From: an uncultured Bacteroidales bacterium
GTDB taxonomy: Bacteria > Bacteroidota > Bacteroidia > Bacteroidales > CAIWKO01
Length of the DNA: 64,000 bases
NCBI GenBank assembly: GCA_903913285.1
Contig: CAIWKO010000004.1
Location: 1-64,000 of the forward strand
Reading direction: 5' to 3'
Within the stretch, counting starts at the first letter, position 1, and every line of letters begins with the position of its first letter. The position numbers and the translations under genes are program-made. The notes beneath the pieces are model-generated. The model searched no databases. It worked only from the letters and a program-made list of their open reading frames with translations, and was not told where the DNA came from. Positions 1 through 9,031 of this stretch are shown here, piece after piece.

Positions 1-1
1 A

Positions 2-151
2 TCCGGCGACTATCTCATCCAGGGCATACCGGTAGGTATCTATAGCGTTGAATTCATTCAGGCAACATGCATCACACTTAAACAGGACAACGTTGAGATC
101 TTTCCCGATCTGGAAATTGAGCTCAACGTATCCTTAGATTCAGAAGTATAA
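2..151 (+). CDS. C-terminal end of an unidentified protein (partial)
   Basis: An open frame enters from the left edge and ends at a TAA at 149-151, giving 49 residues. The visible part (GDYLIQGIPVGIYSVEF) has the Gly-x-Tyr-x-Ile-x-Gly-Ile-Pro-x-Gly-x-Tyr pattern seen at the end of carboxypeptidase-regulatory-like beta-sandwich domains in secreted Bacteroidota proteins. That family assignment is inferred from a short fragment. A strong terminator follows 26 bases downstream, which supports this being a real gene end. Confidence 0.6.
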   Translation, partial: SGDYLIQGIPVGIYSVEFIQATCITLKQDNVEIFPDLEIELNVSLDSEV

Positions 152-176
152 TTCCTTCTTTTTCCCTCCTTAAAAA

Positions 177-211
177 CAACCCGCCACTCCCAAACGGCGG
201 GTTGTTTTTTT
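177..211 (+). terminator. Rho-independent terminator
   Basis: A perfect 9-bp stem (CAACCCGCC at 177-185 with GGCGGGTTG at 196-204) and a 10-base loop are followed by a run of seven T. It ends the partial gene at 2-151. Confidence 0.9.
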
Positions 212-278
212 ACTTTCACCCTAAACCACTTTTAAATCAAAACCCACATTATCAATATATCCCGTCCTTAGCCAAACC

Positions 279-329
279 TTTTCTGCCTTTTCCATCCTTC
301 AGGACAGGAGGCAAAGAAAAGGCAGAAAA
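279..329. repeat. 14-bp perfect inverted repeat
   Basis: TTTTCTGCCTTTTC (279-292) is exactly reverse-complementary to 316-329, with a 23-base loop that can itself pair (TCCT 295-298 with AGGA 306-309). No T-run follows on either strand, so it is not a standard terminator. It sits between the terminator at 177-211 and the 21-bp array. Function unknown. Confidence 0.7.
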
Positions 330-401
330 AAACCTTCCACAATCCCATTCTGACTTCTGACTTCTTCCTTATCATTGATTATTTCTCCTCCTCCAAATTT
401 T

Positions 402-737
402 TCCGACACACTGTCGAAGTCGTCCGACACACCGACGAAGTCTTCCGACACACCGTCGAAGTCTTCCGACACACCGTCGAAGTCGTCCGACAGCCCGTCG
501 AAGTCTTCCGACACACCGCCGAAGTCTTCCGACACACCGCCGAAGTCTTCCGACACACCGACGAAGTCTTCCGACACACCGTCGAAGTCGTCCGACACAC
601 CGTCGAAGTCTTCCGACACACCGTCGAAGTCGTCCGACACACCGACGAAGTCTTCCGACACACCGACGAAGTCTTCCGACACACCGTCGAAGTCGTCCGA
701 CACACTGACGAAGTCGTCCGACACACCGACGAAGTCG
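402..737. repeat. Minisatellite: 16 tandem 21-bp units
   Basis: Sixteen uninterrupted 21-bp units fill 402-737 exactly, followed by a decayed partial unit to about 752. The unit is TCCGACACACCG-N-CGAAGTC-K. Variation is concentrated at unit position 13 (T, A or C) and position 21 (G or T); two units have CTG for CCG, and one has AGC for ACA. The period is a multiple of three and the unit lacks stops, so reading frames stay open on both strands (for example Ser-Asp-Thr-Pro-Ser-Lys-Ser on plus). I treat these as by-products, because no frame has a convincing start, signal or flanking domain. Units with T at position 13 can form a small CGAC/GTCG hairpin. The rest of the 152-904 gap holds the terminator, the inverted repeat and the promoter of the next gene. 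Confidence 0.9.
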
Positions 738-869
738 TTCGACGTCCTGACCAATGTTAACGCACTCAAGATCATTCAGGTTCACTCAAGTTCACTCCCA
801 ACTCCTTTTACTAACAATCACTTTTTTATAACTCCCACAATTTTTTTTATCGCGCCACTTTTTCTTTTG

Positions 870-877
870 TATATTTG
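870..877 (+). promoter_or_regulatory. Bacteroidota -7 promoter element
   Basis: TATATTTG matches TAnnTTTG and lies 28 bases before the phosphatase ATG. No clear -33 TTG is visible. Confidence 0.6.
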
Positions 878-904
878 CCTTTATAATAACTTATAAATAC
901 GGTC

Positions 905-2320
905 ATGGCAAAGACAAAAGATCTGAAAAATTTTGATTTCGGCAATTCTACTGATGTAGGCCTGGTGCGTCAGGAGAACGAAGATTACATGGGATATTTT
1001 GAAAGCATCAACGGACACGTTTTCATAGTGTGCGACGGCATGGGCGGACATGTTGGAGGCGCTGCCGCATCGCGCATTGCTGTGGAAAACATACGCGCTT
1101 TTCTCGAAAACCATTATTTCGATTTGCCCGAAGATGCCCTCACTGCCGGTATCGAGTTTGCCAACTCGGTGGTGTATAAGCGTTCGCGCGATAATGCCGA
1201 TCTTGCCGGGATGGGAACCACCATAGTGATGGCCATAGTGCGCTCCGATAAAGTGTTTTATGCACATGTGGGCGACAGCCGTATTTATATCTTTTCCGAA
1301 AACAAACTCTACCGTCTCACCCTCGATCATTCGTATGTGCAGACGCTGGTCGATCAGGGTCTGATTAAAGAAGAGGAAATGGAAGAGCATCCGCGCAAAA
1401 ACGAGATCACACGCGCGCTGGGCATAGGTCCTGACATAGAAATAAGCGTGGGTTCGGCTCCGGTGATACCTGCCAACGGCGATATTTTGCTGCTGTGCAC
1501 CGACGGGTTGACGGGCATGCTCAAAGACGACGAAATAGAGGCCGTGTTGGCCGAAGATGTTTCGGTGCAGCACAAAGCCATGAAACTAACACAACTTGCC
1601 AACGATAAAGGAGGAGTGGATAATATAACCGAACAACTGATACTATTCTATAATGTGGCAAACCGCAAATCGAAGTTCGTTACGGCCAATGCCGAAGTGA
1701 AAGAAATTAAAGCAGAAAAGAAAAAAGAACCGAAACCCGAACGCGCCCCGAAAGAAGAAGGCGAACCAAGAGAGAAGCGCAAAATCGTAATGCCCAATTT
1801 GCTGGGAAAGTTGAATCTGCAAGGCGATACAAAACGCAAAATACGATTTGTACTTATCGTTTTGGGTGTGTTGTTTCTGGCGTATATTGTGTGGGATCTG
1901 TTTATAAAAGAAGGCACCACTTCGAATATGAACCATGCTGTAGCTCCTTCGGCCGATACCATTGCAAAACATAAAACGGATAGCGTAGCCAAAATCAAGA
2001 ACGCCCAGCCGGCCAAACCCGACACATCGTGGATAAGCTATTCGGTGAAGAAAGGCGAAGCCCTGAGCAAGATTTCGAATAAGTTTGGGGTGCCCGTTGA
2101 TTTTATCAAGCTGAAGAACAAACTGAAGAATGACAAAATTGGCGAAAATCAAAAACTTACGATACCGATACGAACCAATTATACCGTTGCCGCCAACGAA
2201 ACCCTGGATGCTATAGCCACGAAGTTTAAAGTGAATAAAACATCCATTATGAAAGCCAACGATATTAAAGACGAGAAAACGGTGAAAGCCGGGAAAGACC
2301 TGATCATTCCGGTGAAATGA
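905..2320 (+). CDS. PP2C-type protein phosphatase with transmembrane helix and two LysM domains
   Basis: Predicted Mg/Mn-dependent Ser/Thr protein phosphatase of 471 residues. The PP2C domain covers about residues 10-250 and keeps the metal-binding motifs DVGLVRQENED (17-27), CDGMGGH (43-49), VGDSR (122-126), CTDGL (198-202) and GGVDN (236-240). A Lys/Glu/Pro-rich linker leads to one transmembrane helix (about 313-334). Two LysM modules follow (about 378-422 and 426-470). By charge the phosphatase should be cytoplasmic and the LysM repeats periplasmic, where they would bind peptidoglycan glycan strands. This mirrors PASTA-type receptor kinases but with a phosphatase inside. No kinase gene is adjacent. 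The ATG at 905 fits the -7 box 28 bases upstream. Domain calls are secure; the topology and envelope-sensing role are inferred. Confidence 0.92.
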   Translation: MAKTKDLKNFDFGNSTDVGLVRQENEDYMGYFESINGHVFIVCDGMGGHVGGAAASRIAVENIRAFLENHYFDLPEDALTAGIEFANSVVYKRSRDNADLAGMGTTIVMAIVRSDKVFYAHVGDSRIYIFSENKLYRLTLDHSYVQTLVDQGLIKEEEMEEHPRKNEITRALGIGPDIEISVGSAPVIPANGDILLLCTDGLTGMLKDDEIEAVLAEDVSVQHKAMKLTQLANDKGGVDNITEQLILFYNVANRKSKFVTANAEVKEIKAEKKKEPKPERAPKEEGEPREKRKIVMPNLLGKLNLQGDTKRKIRFVLIVLGVLFLAYIVWDLFIKEGTTSNMNHAVAPSADTIAKHKTDSVAKIKNAQPAKPDTSWISYSVKKGEALSKISNKFGVPVDFIKLKNKLKNDKIGENQKLTIPIRTNYTVAANETLDAIATKFKVNKTSIMKANDIKDEKTVKAGKDLIIPVK

Positions 2321-2333
2321 GGTAAAAAAAGGT

Positions 2334-2368
2334 TCAAATCACTAATCGCTAATCACAAATCGCTAGAA
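2334..2368. repeat. Heptanucleotide repeat (5 units)
   Basis: Five consecutive 7-mers (TCAAATC, ACTAATC, GCTAATC, ACAAATC, GCTAGAA) fill most of the spacer between the phosphatase and the next gene. Read on the minus strand they are GATTAGC/GATTAGT/GATTTGT-type units, the same family as the array at 24541-24617 in the opposite orientation. Confidence 0.7.
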
Positions 2369-2374
2369 TAAAAG

Positions 2375-4525
2375 ATGGGATCGGCCAAACCGGATAAATA
2401 CAGAAAACCTCCTGCAAAGAAGAGTGTTGTGGCTACTTCGAAACCGGCAGAGGAAAAACACACCGTACTGCCTGAGAAATACGTTAAATGGCTGGTGTTT
2501 ATCTTCGCCTTTTTGCTCTATGCCGATACACTCGACCTGAAATACACCCTCGACGATTCGCTGATGATAACAGAGAACTCGTTCACAAAAAAAGGGGTTT
2601 CGGGAATCAAAGAGATATTTACGAACGACGCTTTCGTGGGTTTTTTGGGAAAGAACAATCTGTTGCCGGGCGGTCGCTACAGGCCGTTGTCGCAGGTGAT
2701 GTTCGCGCTCGAAAAAGAATTATTCGGGTTCAATCCATTCGTGGGCCATTTGCTGAATGTATTGTTTTATGCATTGGCCTGCATGCTGCTGTTTGTTATT
2801 TTGCAGAAACTGTTTAAGAACTATACGGCCAACCGATGGTATTTGTCGCTGGCGTTTGTAGCAACAATACTGTTCGCCGCCCACCCCTTGCATACGGAAG
2901 TGGTGGCCAACATCAAAGGCCGCGACGAGATATTGTGTTTGCTGTTTTCGCTGCTCACTCTCTATTGCTCGATGAAATACATCGAAAAACCCCGCTCATA
3001 CCTGGTACTGATAACATGTGCAACATTTTTCCTGGGCATATTATCGAAAGAAAATGCACTTACCTTTATTGCCGTGATTCCGCTGGTATTGTATATGTTT
3101 ACCAAAGCAAAACCCAACGACTATGTGATAGTGCTGGTGCCGCTGGTGGTTGCGGTGTTGTTGTATTTTATACTTCGTGTGAGTATGATAGGCACGCGCA
3201 TCAGCCACGGCGCAGGAATAGAGCTGCTCAACGATCCGTTTATCGGGGCCTCGCTCATGCAACGCTATGCCACCATATTGCTGACCTGGCTAAAATATTT
3301 GTCCTTGCTGGTGTTTCCGCATCCGCTCACGCACGACTATTATCCCAAACAAATACCCATCATCGGCTTCGGTGATTACAGAGCGTTATTGTCGCTGCTG
3401 ATATTCGGCGCTTTGTTTGTGTTTTCCCTGCTAAAACTTCGCAAAAAGAGCATGCTTGCTTTCGCTATATTGTTCTTTTTTGTCACCTTCTCCATCGTTT
3501 CGAATCTGGTGTTCGACATCGGCACATTTATGAACGAACGTTTTATGTTCACGGCTTTGCTGGGATTTACAATATTTATTGCATGGCTCATCACGGAAGT
3601 GATGCGCAAAAAAATAAAGAACCCTTCGGCCTACCGCTCGTTAGCAGTTACGATACTGATCGTGGTGCTTTTGGCCTATTCGGCCAAAACGGTGAGCCGC
3701 AATCGAGTTTGGATGGACGATCTGACACTGTTCACCACCGATGTGAAAGTGTCGGCAAACAGCAGCAAATGCAACACATCGGCAGGAGGTAAGCTATTGG
3801 AGAAAGCCGATTCGACGAAGAATGACGTTCAAAAGCGCGCCTATGTGAATCAGGCAGTGAAATATCTGAACAAAGCCGTCGAAATATACCCGCGCAACCT
3901 GAACGCATGGCTGCTGCTGGGCAACGGAAACATAAAGCTTGAACAATTTGCTGCAAGCCGCGAATGTTATGTGAATTGTTTGAAAATTAACCCGAAATAT
4001 ACCTTTGCCATCAATAATCTGTTGCATGTGGCACAAGCTTCGGGATTGAAAGAGCAATTCGGCGAATCAAAAAAGTGTTACCTTTTGCTGAACTCCTATA
4101 AGCCGAATCAGGCTGAAAATTATTATGGACTTGGGTTGGCCTATCGTGGCCTGAACCAATTCGATTCGGCTCTTATCTCATTCAATAAGGCATTGGAACT
4201 TAAACCGAAATATGGGGATGCGATGAGCAAGATGGGCGAAGTGTTCGGGCAAAACCTTCAGATGACGGATAAAGCTGAGGAATGTTTTATGAAAGCGCTG
4301 CAAATAAATCCGAAGGATGAATCGGCACTCGAGAACCTGGGTATTGTTTACGGGATGAAACATGATTACAAAAATTCGCTGTATTATTTTCAGAAAGCGC
4401 TCGAAGTGAAGCCCGATCGTTACGCGATATATCAAAATATATCCCTGACCTATAGGAGTATGGGCGATCTGAAATCAGCACAGAGTTTTTTGATGCTAGG
4501 AGAGAAATATAAACCAACTAAATAA
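2375..4525 (+). CDS. Polytopic GT-C-like membrane protein with C-terminal TPR repeats (DUF1736/TMTC-like)
   Basis: 716 residues. After a short basic N-terminus there are about ten hydrophobic helices (residues about 35-440). An early luminal-type loop carries YTLDDSLMITEN and GGRYRPLSQV, typical of GT-C fold/DUF1736 proteins related to protein O-mannosyltransferases. The last 250 residues are TPR units (for example AWLLLGNGNIKLEQFAASRE, YYGLGLAYRGLNQFDSAL, ALENLGIVYGMKHDYKNSL). In TMTC proteins this combination transfers sugar from a polyprenyl donor to proteins; here that is an inference, since donor and acceptor cannot be read from sequence. It follows the phosphatase by 54 bases and the bestrophin gene starts 6 bases after its stop, so the three may be co-transcribed. 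Confidence 0.8.
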   Translation: MGSAKPDKYRKPPAKKSVVATSKPAEEKHTVLPEKYVKWLVFIFAFLLYADTLDLKYTLDDSLMITENSFTKKGVSGIKEIFTNDAFVGFLGKNNLLPGGRYRPLSQVMFALEKELFGFNPFVGHLLNVLFYALACMLLFVILQKLFKNYTANRWYLSLAFVATILFAAHPLHTEVVANIKGRDEILCLLFSLLTLYCSMKYIEKPRSYLVLITCATFFLGILSKENALTFIAVIPLVLYMFTKAKPNDYVIVLVPLVVAVLLYFILRVSMIGTRISHGAGIELLNDPFIGASLMQRYATILLTWLKYLSLLVFPHPLTHDYYPKQIPIIGFGDYRALLSLLIFGALFVFSLLKLRKKSMLAFAILFFFVTFSIVSNLVFDIGTFMNERFMFTALLGFTIFIAWLITEVMRKKIKNPSAYRSLAVTILIVVLLAYSAKTVSRNRVWMDDLTLFTTDVKVSANSSKCNTSAGGKLLEKADSTKNDVQKRAYVNQAVKYLNKAVEIYPRNLNAWLLLGNGNIKLEQFAASRECYVNCLKINPKYTFAINNLLHVAQASGLKEQFGESKKCYLLLNSYKPNQAENYYGLGLAYRGLNQFDSALISFNKALELKPKYGDAMSKMGEVFGQNLQMTDKAEECFMKALQINPKDESALENLGIVYGMKHDYKNSLYYFQKALEVKPDRYAIYQNISLTYRSMGDLKSAQSFLMLGEKYKPTK

Positions 4526-4531
4526 TATGCT

Positions 4532-5401
4532 ATGATAATTTATGACAACAAAGCCTGGTTGCGCCAGTTATTTGCATGGAGAGGAACCGTCATCAAAGGC
4601 GTTATGCTGCGGATGATATTTTTTATGGCCTGGACCGCATTAGTCGTTTATCTTTACGAACGCAATATCATTTCGAAAGACATCAAGATCGATATGGTGG
4701 TCTACAATGTGGTTGGACTTGCCTTAGGTTTGTTATTGGTTTTTCGTACCAACACCTCATACGATCGCTATTGGGAAGGGCGCAAATTAGCGGGTGCGAA
4801 CGGCAACTCATCGCGCAACCTTTCTCTGATGCTCAACAATATCATTCCAAAAGAAGATACTGAAACCCGAGCAAAATTTCGTGAGCTGATCGTTTCGTTC
4901 AATTATGCCGTGAAAGAAAAACTGCGCGACGGAGTGAAAGCCGAGCATTTGCCTGATCTTCGCCCTGAATATAAAGAGACAGTGATGGCGAGCACAAACA
5001 TTACTTTGTGCATTTTGATGCTAATTCATGAAAACATAACAGTTTTGCATAAAACGGTCAGCGGTAAAGATTATGTGTTTAAGGTGATAAACGATGAAAT
5101 GACCAATCTGCTCAATAATTCAGGTGGCATGGAGCGGATACGCACTACCCCGGTTCCGTTTGCCTATGCTTCGCATCTGCAATTGTTCATTATGATGTAT
5201 TTCTTGTCGTTTCCGTTCGGGTTATACGACAAATTTCATTGGATATCGGTGCCGGTGATCGGAATTGTTGCAATGATATTGTTAGGTATAAACGAAATAG
5301 GAGTTGAAATTGAAGATCCTTTTGGAGACGACCCGAACGATCTGCCTATGGATTCCATTTGCGAAGGTATCGACAAAAACGTTAGCGAGATAATGAAGTA
5401 G
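4532..5401 (+). CDS. Bestrophin-family ion channel
   Basis: 289 residues, usual for bacterial bestrophins (YneE/UPF0187). The family signature region is clear: a TM helix FFMAWTALVVYLYE, then FRTNTSYDRYWEGRKLAG (about 72-89), and a C-terminal helical part with DPFGDDPNDLPMD (about 263-275), which matches the conserved acidic ENPFG-like segment. Bacterial members are pentameric anion or cation channels of the inner membrane; ion selectivity cannot be judged here. It starts 6 bases after the TPR protein and is probably translated from the same transcript. Confidence 0.9.
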   Translation: MIIYDNKAWLRQLFAWRGTVIKGVMLRMIFFMAWTALVVYLYERNIISKDIKIDMVVYNVVGLALGLLLVFRTNTSYDRYWEGRKLAGANGNSSRNLSLMLNNIIPKEDTETRAKFRELIVSFNYAVKEKLRDGVKAEHLPDLRPEYKETVMASTNITLCILMLIHENITVLHKTVSGKDYVFKVINDEMTNLLNNSGGMERIRTTPVPFAYASHLQLFIMMYFLSFPFGLYDKFHWISVPVIGIVAMILLGINEIGVEIEDPFGDDPNDLPMDSICEGIDKNVSEIMK

Positions 5402-5438
5402 ACAGCCTGAATAGCTTTCATTAAAATGATTTCAGCAA

Positions 5439-8400
5439 CTAATACAAGTGGAACTTTTCCACATCGATAAGTTGTCGGTTGTCGTTCAATGAAAAAATGT
5501 ATTCGTTTTTCTTTTGCGATGGAGTTCCGTAATTTGAAAAGACCTGAACATTGATTGTGACAAGCTTTTTGGTGTCCTGTCTTCCTGAACCATAATAGTT
5601 AACCTGAATTTTGTAATCACCCTTTTCGGCATTCTTCATCAAAAATTCTTCAGGTCCGTAGCCTCTGGTATAATCCTGCGAAAGATATCCCCCGAATTTT
5701 GGATTCCGGTTGCTGTAGAAACATTTTTCACCATCCGGGCCTGTTACCCAAAGATCCATATCGGTATTGTCGGCATCCCAATTGATGACCACCCGCAAAT
5801 CAACAGGAAGGTTTTTTATCAATCGCTTATCAATCTTTGAAAGATCGATCTTGTCGCCAACCTGGTTTATAATGGCCCCCAGTTCACCTATCACGATCGA
5901 TTCAAAACCCGGAAACCTGCTGTCCCATTCTTTGGTCAGTATATTGTAGAGTATATCTACAGCTTCCTGATACTGACCGTTGTCATAATAAGCAAGTCCC
6001 AAATCCCTGTACGACTGAGGTTCTTCTGGTCTCAGTTTTAAAATGTCCTGATACTTTAATATGGCATATTCCTTTTCATGATTCTGCTGGAGTTTTCTGG
6101 CTAGAATCTTTGACAGTTCATGATTTGCCAGATCGATCTCCGCAAGATTCGATAAGATCTTTATTCCATACTTACGTTGTCCTGCCTTAAAACATGCATC
6201 CGAAAAATCAGCGTAAAAAGCAGATGATTCAATATATTCAGGCTTTAGCTTACAATATAAACTGTAAATGTTTTTGTTTGAAACTCCGTCCAGATCTTTT
6301 GCCCATGGAGCTGGCTCAGGCTTGGGATAATCGATCTTTTCATTATTTGTTGCAGCATTTCCTCCAGACCAGGAATAAGCATAATTTTCATTGCTTCTGT
6401 ATCCACGCGTAGTGATTGAAATAACACCTCCGGTTAGATCTCCGAATTGTGCAGGAATTCCTCCCGTATAGACCGTGATTTCATCGATAGAGGATCTGGG
6501 AACGTTATAATTTCCATTTACCCTGACACCGTCAACATAAACAGCATTAGCATTGCTTCGCGCACCGCGGAAATTAATTTCTTCCCCATTATCGGAAACA
6601 TTCAATCCCCCAATAGTGGAAATAATTTCATTGATTGATCTGCCTGCAACTCCTGTGATATCTGAAGAGTATATTGCATTTGAAGTGGTTTGATCCATTG
6701 AAATCAACGGGGAAGAGTATTCAATTACTTCAATTGTCGACAAATCAAATGAAGCTGGACTTAAAGGAATTTCAAAATTTGAAGATTCAGTAACCGATAT
6801 GGTAGCTGACTGATATCCCAGACTACTTATTTTTAGTTGGGAGTTAGCAGGAACGTTTATCGAAAAGTTCCCGTCAATATCTGAAGTTGACCCTGAGGAG
6901 TTGGCCGCATCCACAATTATAGCAAAGGGAATGGGTTCGCCGGTTTGTGAATCTACAATTTTGCCAACCACTGTTATACCTCCCGAATGATTGCCCGGAA
7001 TTGTCCTTATTGTCGTTTGATTCGGTGTCGGATTATTGGCAGTATGATTGTTGTTATTCGAAACAGGTGATTCAACAATTTCAGTTATCGTAGTTATATT
7101 AGGATTTGAGTTAATGTTTGTATTGCTTGTGCTGGTTTGATTTTTTCCATTCCACCAATTCACTTTCTGTTGATAAGCGTTTAATAGCTTATCAATTTTC
7201 TCACTGAATTTTGCTTCAACTTTAGTTTTTTTAAGTTTTAGTAATTCGTAATATTGATCTTGCATTTCAGGAGGAGGAACAATTTCGTAAAGAACATAAT
7301 CGGTGATGGAATCCAAAACAATCAGTGAAGTATTTCTGGTGACAATAGAATATTTTTTACCGGTTTGAGTGATCTCATTATCATTGTTTTTATAATCTTC
7401 TTGTAGGTCTTTAATCTTTTTTTGTGCCCAGATTCTTTCAACAATTCCATTAGTTGGTAACGTATCTTGTCGAATGAGTATTTCTTCCGAAGATGTAATT
7501 GTCTTGCCATAACCGAAATTGAGTTTAATTTTTGCTTCAGGTTTTTTTATAATCCCTGCAAAAGTGATATTACCACTGCACAAAACTGGTTTGGACGGGT
7601 AAACATCCTCAATGGCATTCTTATCGTATTCGGCTGAAATAAAACTTAAGTTCATGTTTGAGATGATGCCGATTGCTTCATCAGCACTTAATTTTGTGAG
7701 ATTGATATATTCTCCGGCCGTTTTATCGGCAATAAAATTCAAATATGAATGTTCAGCGTTGTTGGATGAATTGATGACAAAAACTGGTGTATTGGAAAGT
7801 TTAATTTCAGAATGTCCAAAATTGCTGACTCCGTCTGTGAATAAAAGTATTTCATCACAGGGATATTTATTGAAATCAAGGGCACCCAGTTGTGTACCAC
7901 CATCATAATATGTCTTTTTTAAGGTTGAAATAAGTTTATGGCAATTTCCCTGAATAATGTTGAAATTCATTACCGTATCTATTTCATTACTGAAAAGTAT
8001 AAGTTTAACATCCACATCGTTACATTTTTTCAAATACGATTGCAGCAGAGCGATCTCTTTACTGCTGTCACGTGAAGCTTCTGAAGCTGATTCGTCCCAA
8101 TAGATGCATATACTTTTAGGAAATTCTTTCGGAATGATCTGTTTTTGTTTAAAGATGTTGATATAGAAGAAGTCCCGATCATCAATTTTTCCTGATTGTG
8201 AATAAACAAAACTTTTTTTATGAGAAACAGGAATGAAAACTTCGAGATTGTCAGCAGAAATATAATTGTAGATAGTGAAATCAGCTTTGAAAGAAGTAAA
8301 TTCTTTATGGAATTTTAATTGTTTCCATGTTGTAGATTTTACGAAAGGGGTGTTTATTGTGTTAAAGACTTGAAAGCTCAATAGAAATGTATTTATAGGC

Positions 8401-8948
8401 ATGCTATATTCAAGAGGTATTTTATAGACATAAGAGGAGCTGTCTTCTAGCTTTAATTCCTGTTCGTATGCTATCACAATTCTTTTTGTCCCTTTGGAAG
8501 GAATAGGAAAAATTCTTGCTTTAAAATTATTACCGGGAGTCCATTCAAGCAGAGCAGGATCAATTCTTCTGCGAACAACAGCTTCAAAAACTTTTTGCCC
8601 TTTTTGTTTTTCAACCACAACACCTTCTCTCAATTTTCCTTTTAGTTCCATGGCAAAACGACTTACTGTTTGTCCTTCAGCCAATGGAAAAACCAATTCG
8701 CCTTCCAACTGCCTGCTAAAGTCATTGGAAAAGGTCATATCCATCGTTGTAACAGCGATGTTGTCGACAACTTCAACCTTTACATCGAATTTGTTTATTT
8801 TTAGTGGCACCGGCTTTCCTGTTTCCGGATTCGTTATCATTAATCGCGGACCAATAACTCTGGCACTGTCTTGAACCTGAGAATAAGAAATAATATACCA
8901 CAACTGAAATATTATGGTAAACAGAAATTTCATGTATTGTTTTTTCAT
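5439..8948 (-). CDS. Secreted VIT/vWA protein with carboxypeptidase-regulatory, TonB-plug-like, TPR and DUF2135 regions
   Basis: 1169 residues with an N-terminal signal peptide (MKKQYMKFLFTIIFQLWYIISYSQ). Domains in order: VIT (about 35-165); von Willebrand A (about 277-420) with an intact MIDAS (DESAS near 285, the Thr of GGTQLG near 352, and FTDG near 371); an Asn/Thr-rich linker; a carboxypeptidase-regulatory-like domain (about 656-725); a segment matching a TonB receptor plug (about 735-850, with INEIISTIGGLNV, NFRGARSNANAVYVDGVRV and FGDLTGGVISITT); TPR-like helices (about 900-1010); and a C-terminal DUF2135 domain (about 1040-1169, INWDADNTDMDLWVTGPDGE). No beta-barrel follows the plug. 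Start chosen at the ATG of MKKQ because it begins the signal peptide; upstream codons overlap the regulatory region. VIT-vWA proteins mediate adhesion or assembly elsewhere; the function here is unknown. Confidence 0.85.
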   Translation of the reverse strand: MKKQYMKFLFTIIFQLWYIISYSQVQDSARVIGPRLMITNPETGKPVPLKINKFDVKVEVVDNIAVTTMDMTFSNDFSRQLEGELVFPLAEGQTVSRFAMELKGKLREGVVVEKQKGQKVFEAVVRRRIDPALLEWTPGNNFKARIFPIPSKGTKRIVIAYEQELKLEDSSSYVYKIPLEYSMPINTFLLSFQVFNTINTPFVKSTTWKQLKFHKEFTSFKADFTIYNYISADNLEVFIPVSHKKSFVYSQSGKIDDRDFFYINIFKQKQIIPKEFPKSICIYWDESASEASRDSSKEIALLQSYLKKCNDVDVKLILFSNEIDTVMNFNIIQGNCHKLISTLKKTYYDGGTQLGALDFNKYPCDEILLFTDGVSNFGHSEIKLSNTPVFVINSSNNAEHSYLNFIADKTAGEYINLTKLSADEAIGIISNMNLSFISAEYDKNAIEDVYPSKPVLCSGNITFAGIIKKPEAKIKLNFGYGKTITSSEEILIRQDTLPTNGIVERIWAQKKIKDLQEDYKNNDNEITQTGKKYSIVTRNTSLIVLDSITDYVLYEIVPPPEMQDQYYELLKLKKTKVEAKFSEKIDKLLNAYQQKVNWWNGKNQTSTSNTNINSNPNITTITEIVESPVSNNNNHTANNPTPNQTTIRTIPGNHSGGITVVGKIVDSQTGEPIPFAIIVDAANSSGSTSDIDGNFSINVPANSQLKISSLGYQSATISVTESSNFEIPLSPASFDLSTIEVIEYSSPLISMDQTTSNAIYSSDITGVAGRSINEIISTIGGLNVSDNGEEINFRGARSNANAVYVDGVRVNGNYNVPRSSIDEITVYTGGIPAQFGDLTGGVISITTRGYRSNENYAYSWSGGNAATNNEKIDYPKPEPAPWAKDLDGVSNKNIYSLYCKLKPEYIESSAFYADFSDACFKAGQRKYGIKILSNLAEIDLANHELSKILARKLQQNHEKEYAILKYQDILKLRPEEPQSYRDLGLAYYDNGQYQEAVDILYNILTKEWDSRFPGFESIVIGELGAIINQVGDKIDLSKIDKRLIKNLPVDLRVVINWDADNTDMDLWVTGPDGEKCFYSNRNPKFGGYLSQDYTRGYGPEEFLMKNAEKGDYKIQVNYYGSGRQDTKKLVTINVQVFSNYGTPSQKKNEYIFSLNDNRQLIDVEKFHLY

Positions 8949-9031
8949 AGCGATATGTTTTTTAATTAAGATTTGTTTTTTGGAATATTTTACTAAAATA
9001 ATATCGTAATGAAGAAAAAGCAAGACTGAAT

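Noticed and set aside
299-896. Long open frames on both strands across the 21-bp array
   Set aside because: They exist because the 21-bp unit is divisible by three and free of stops; no frame has a convincing start, signal or conserved flank.
881-1573. 230-residue minus-strand frame antisense to the PP2C gene
   Set aside because: Shadow of a well-conserved coding sequence; no domain.
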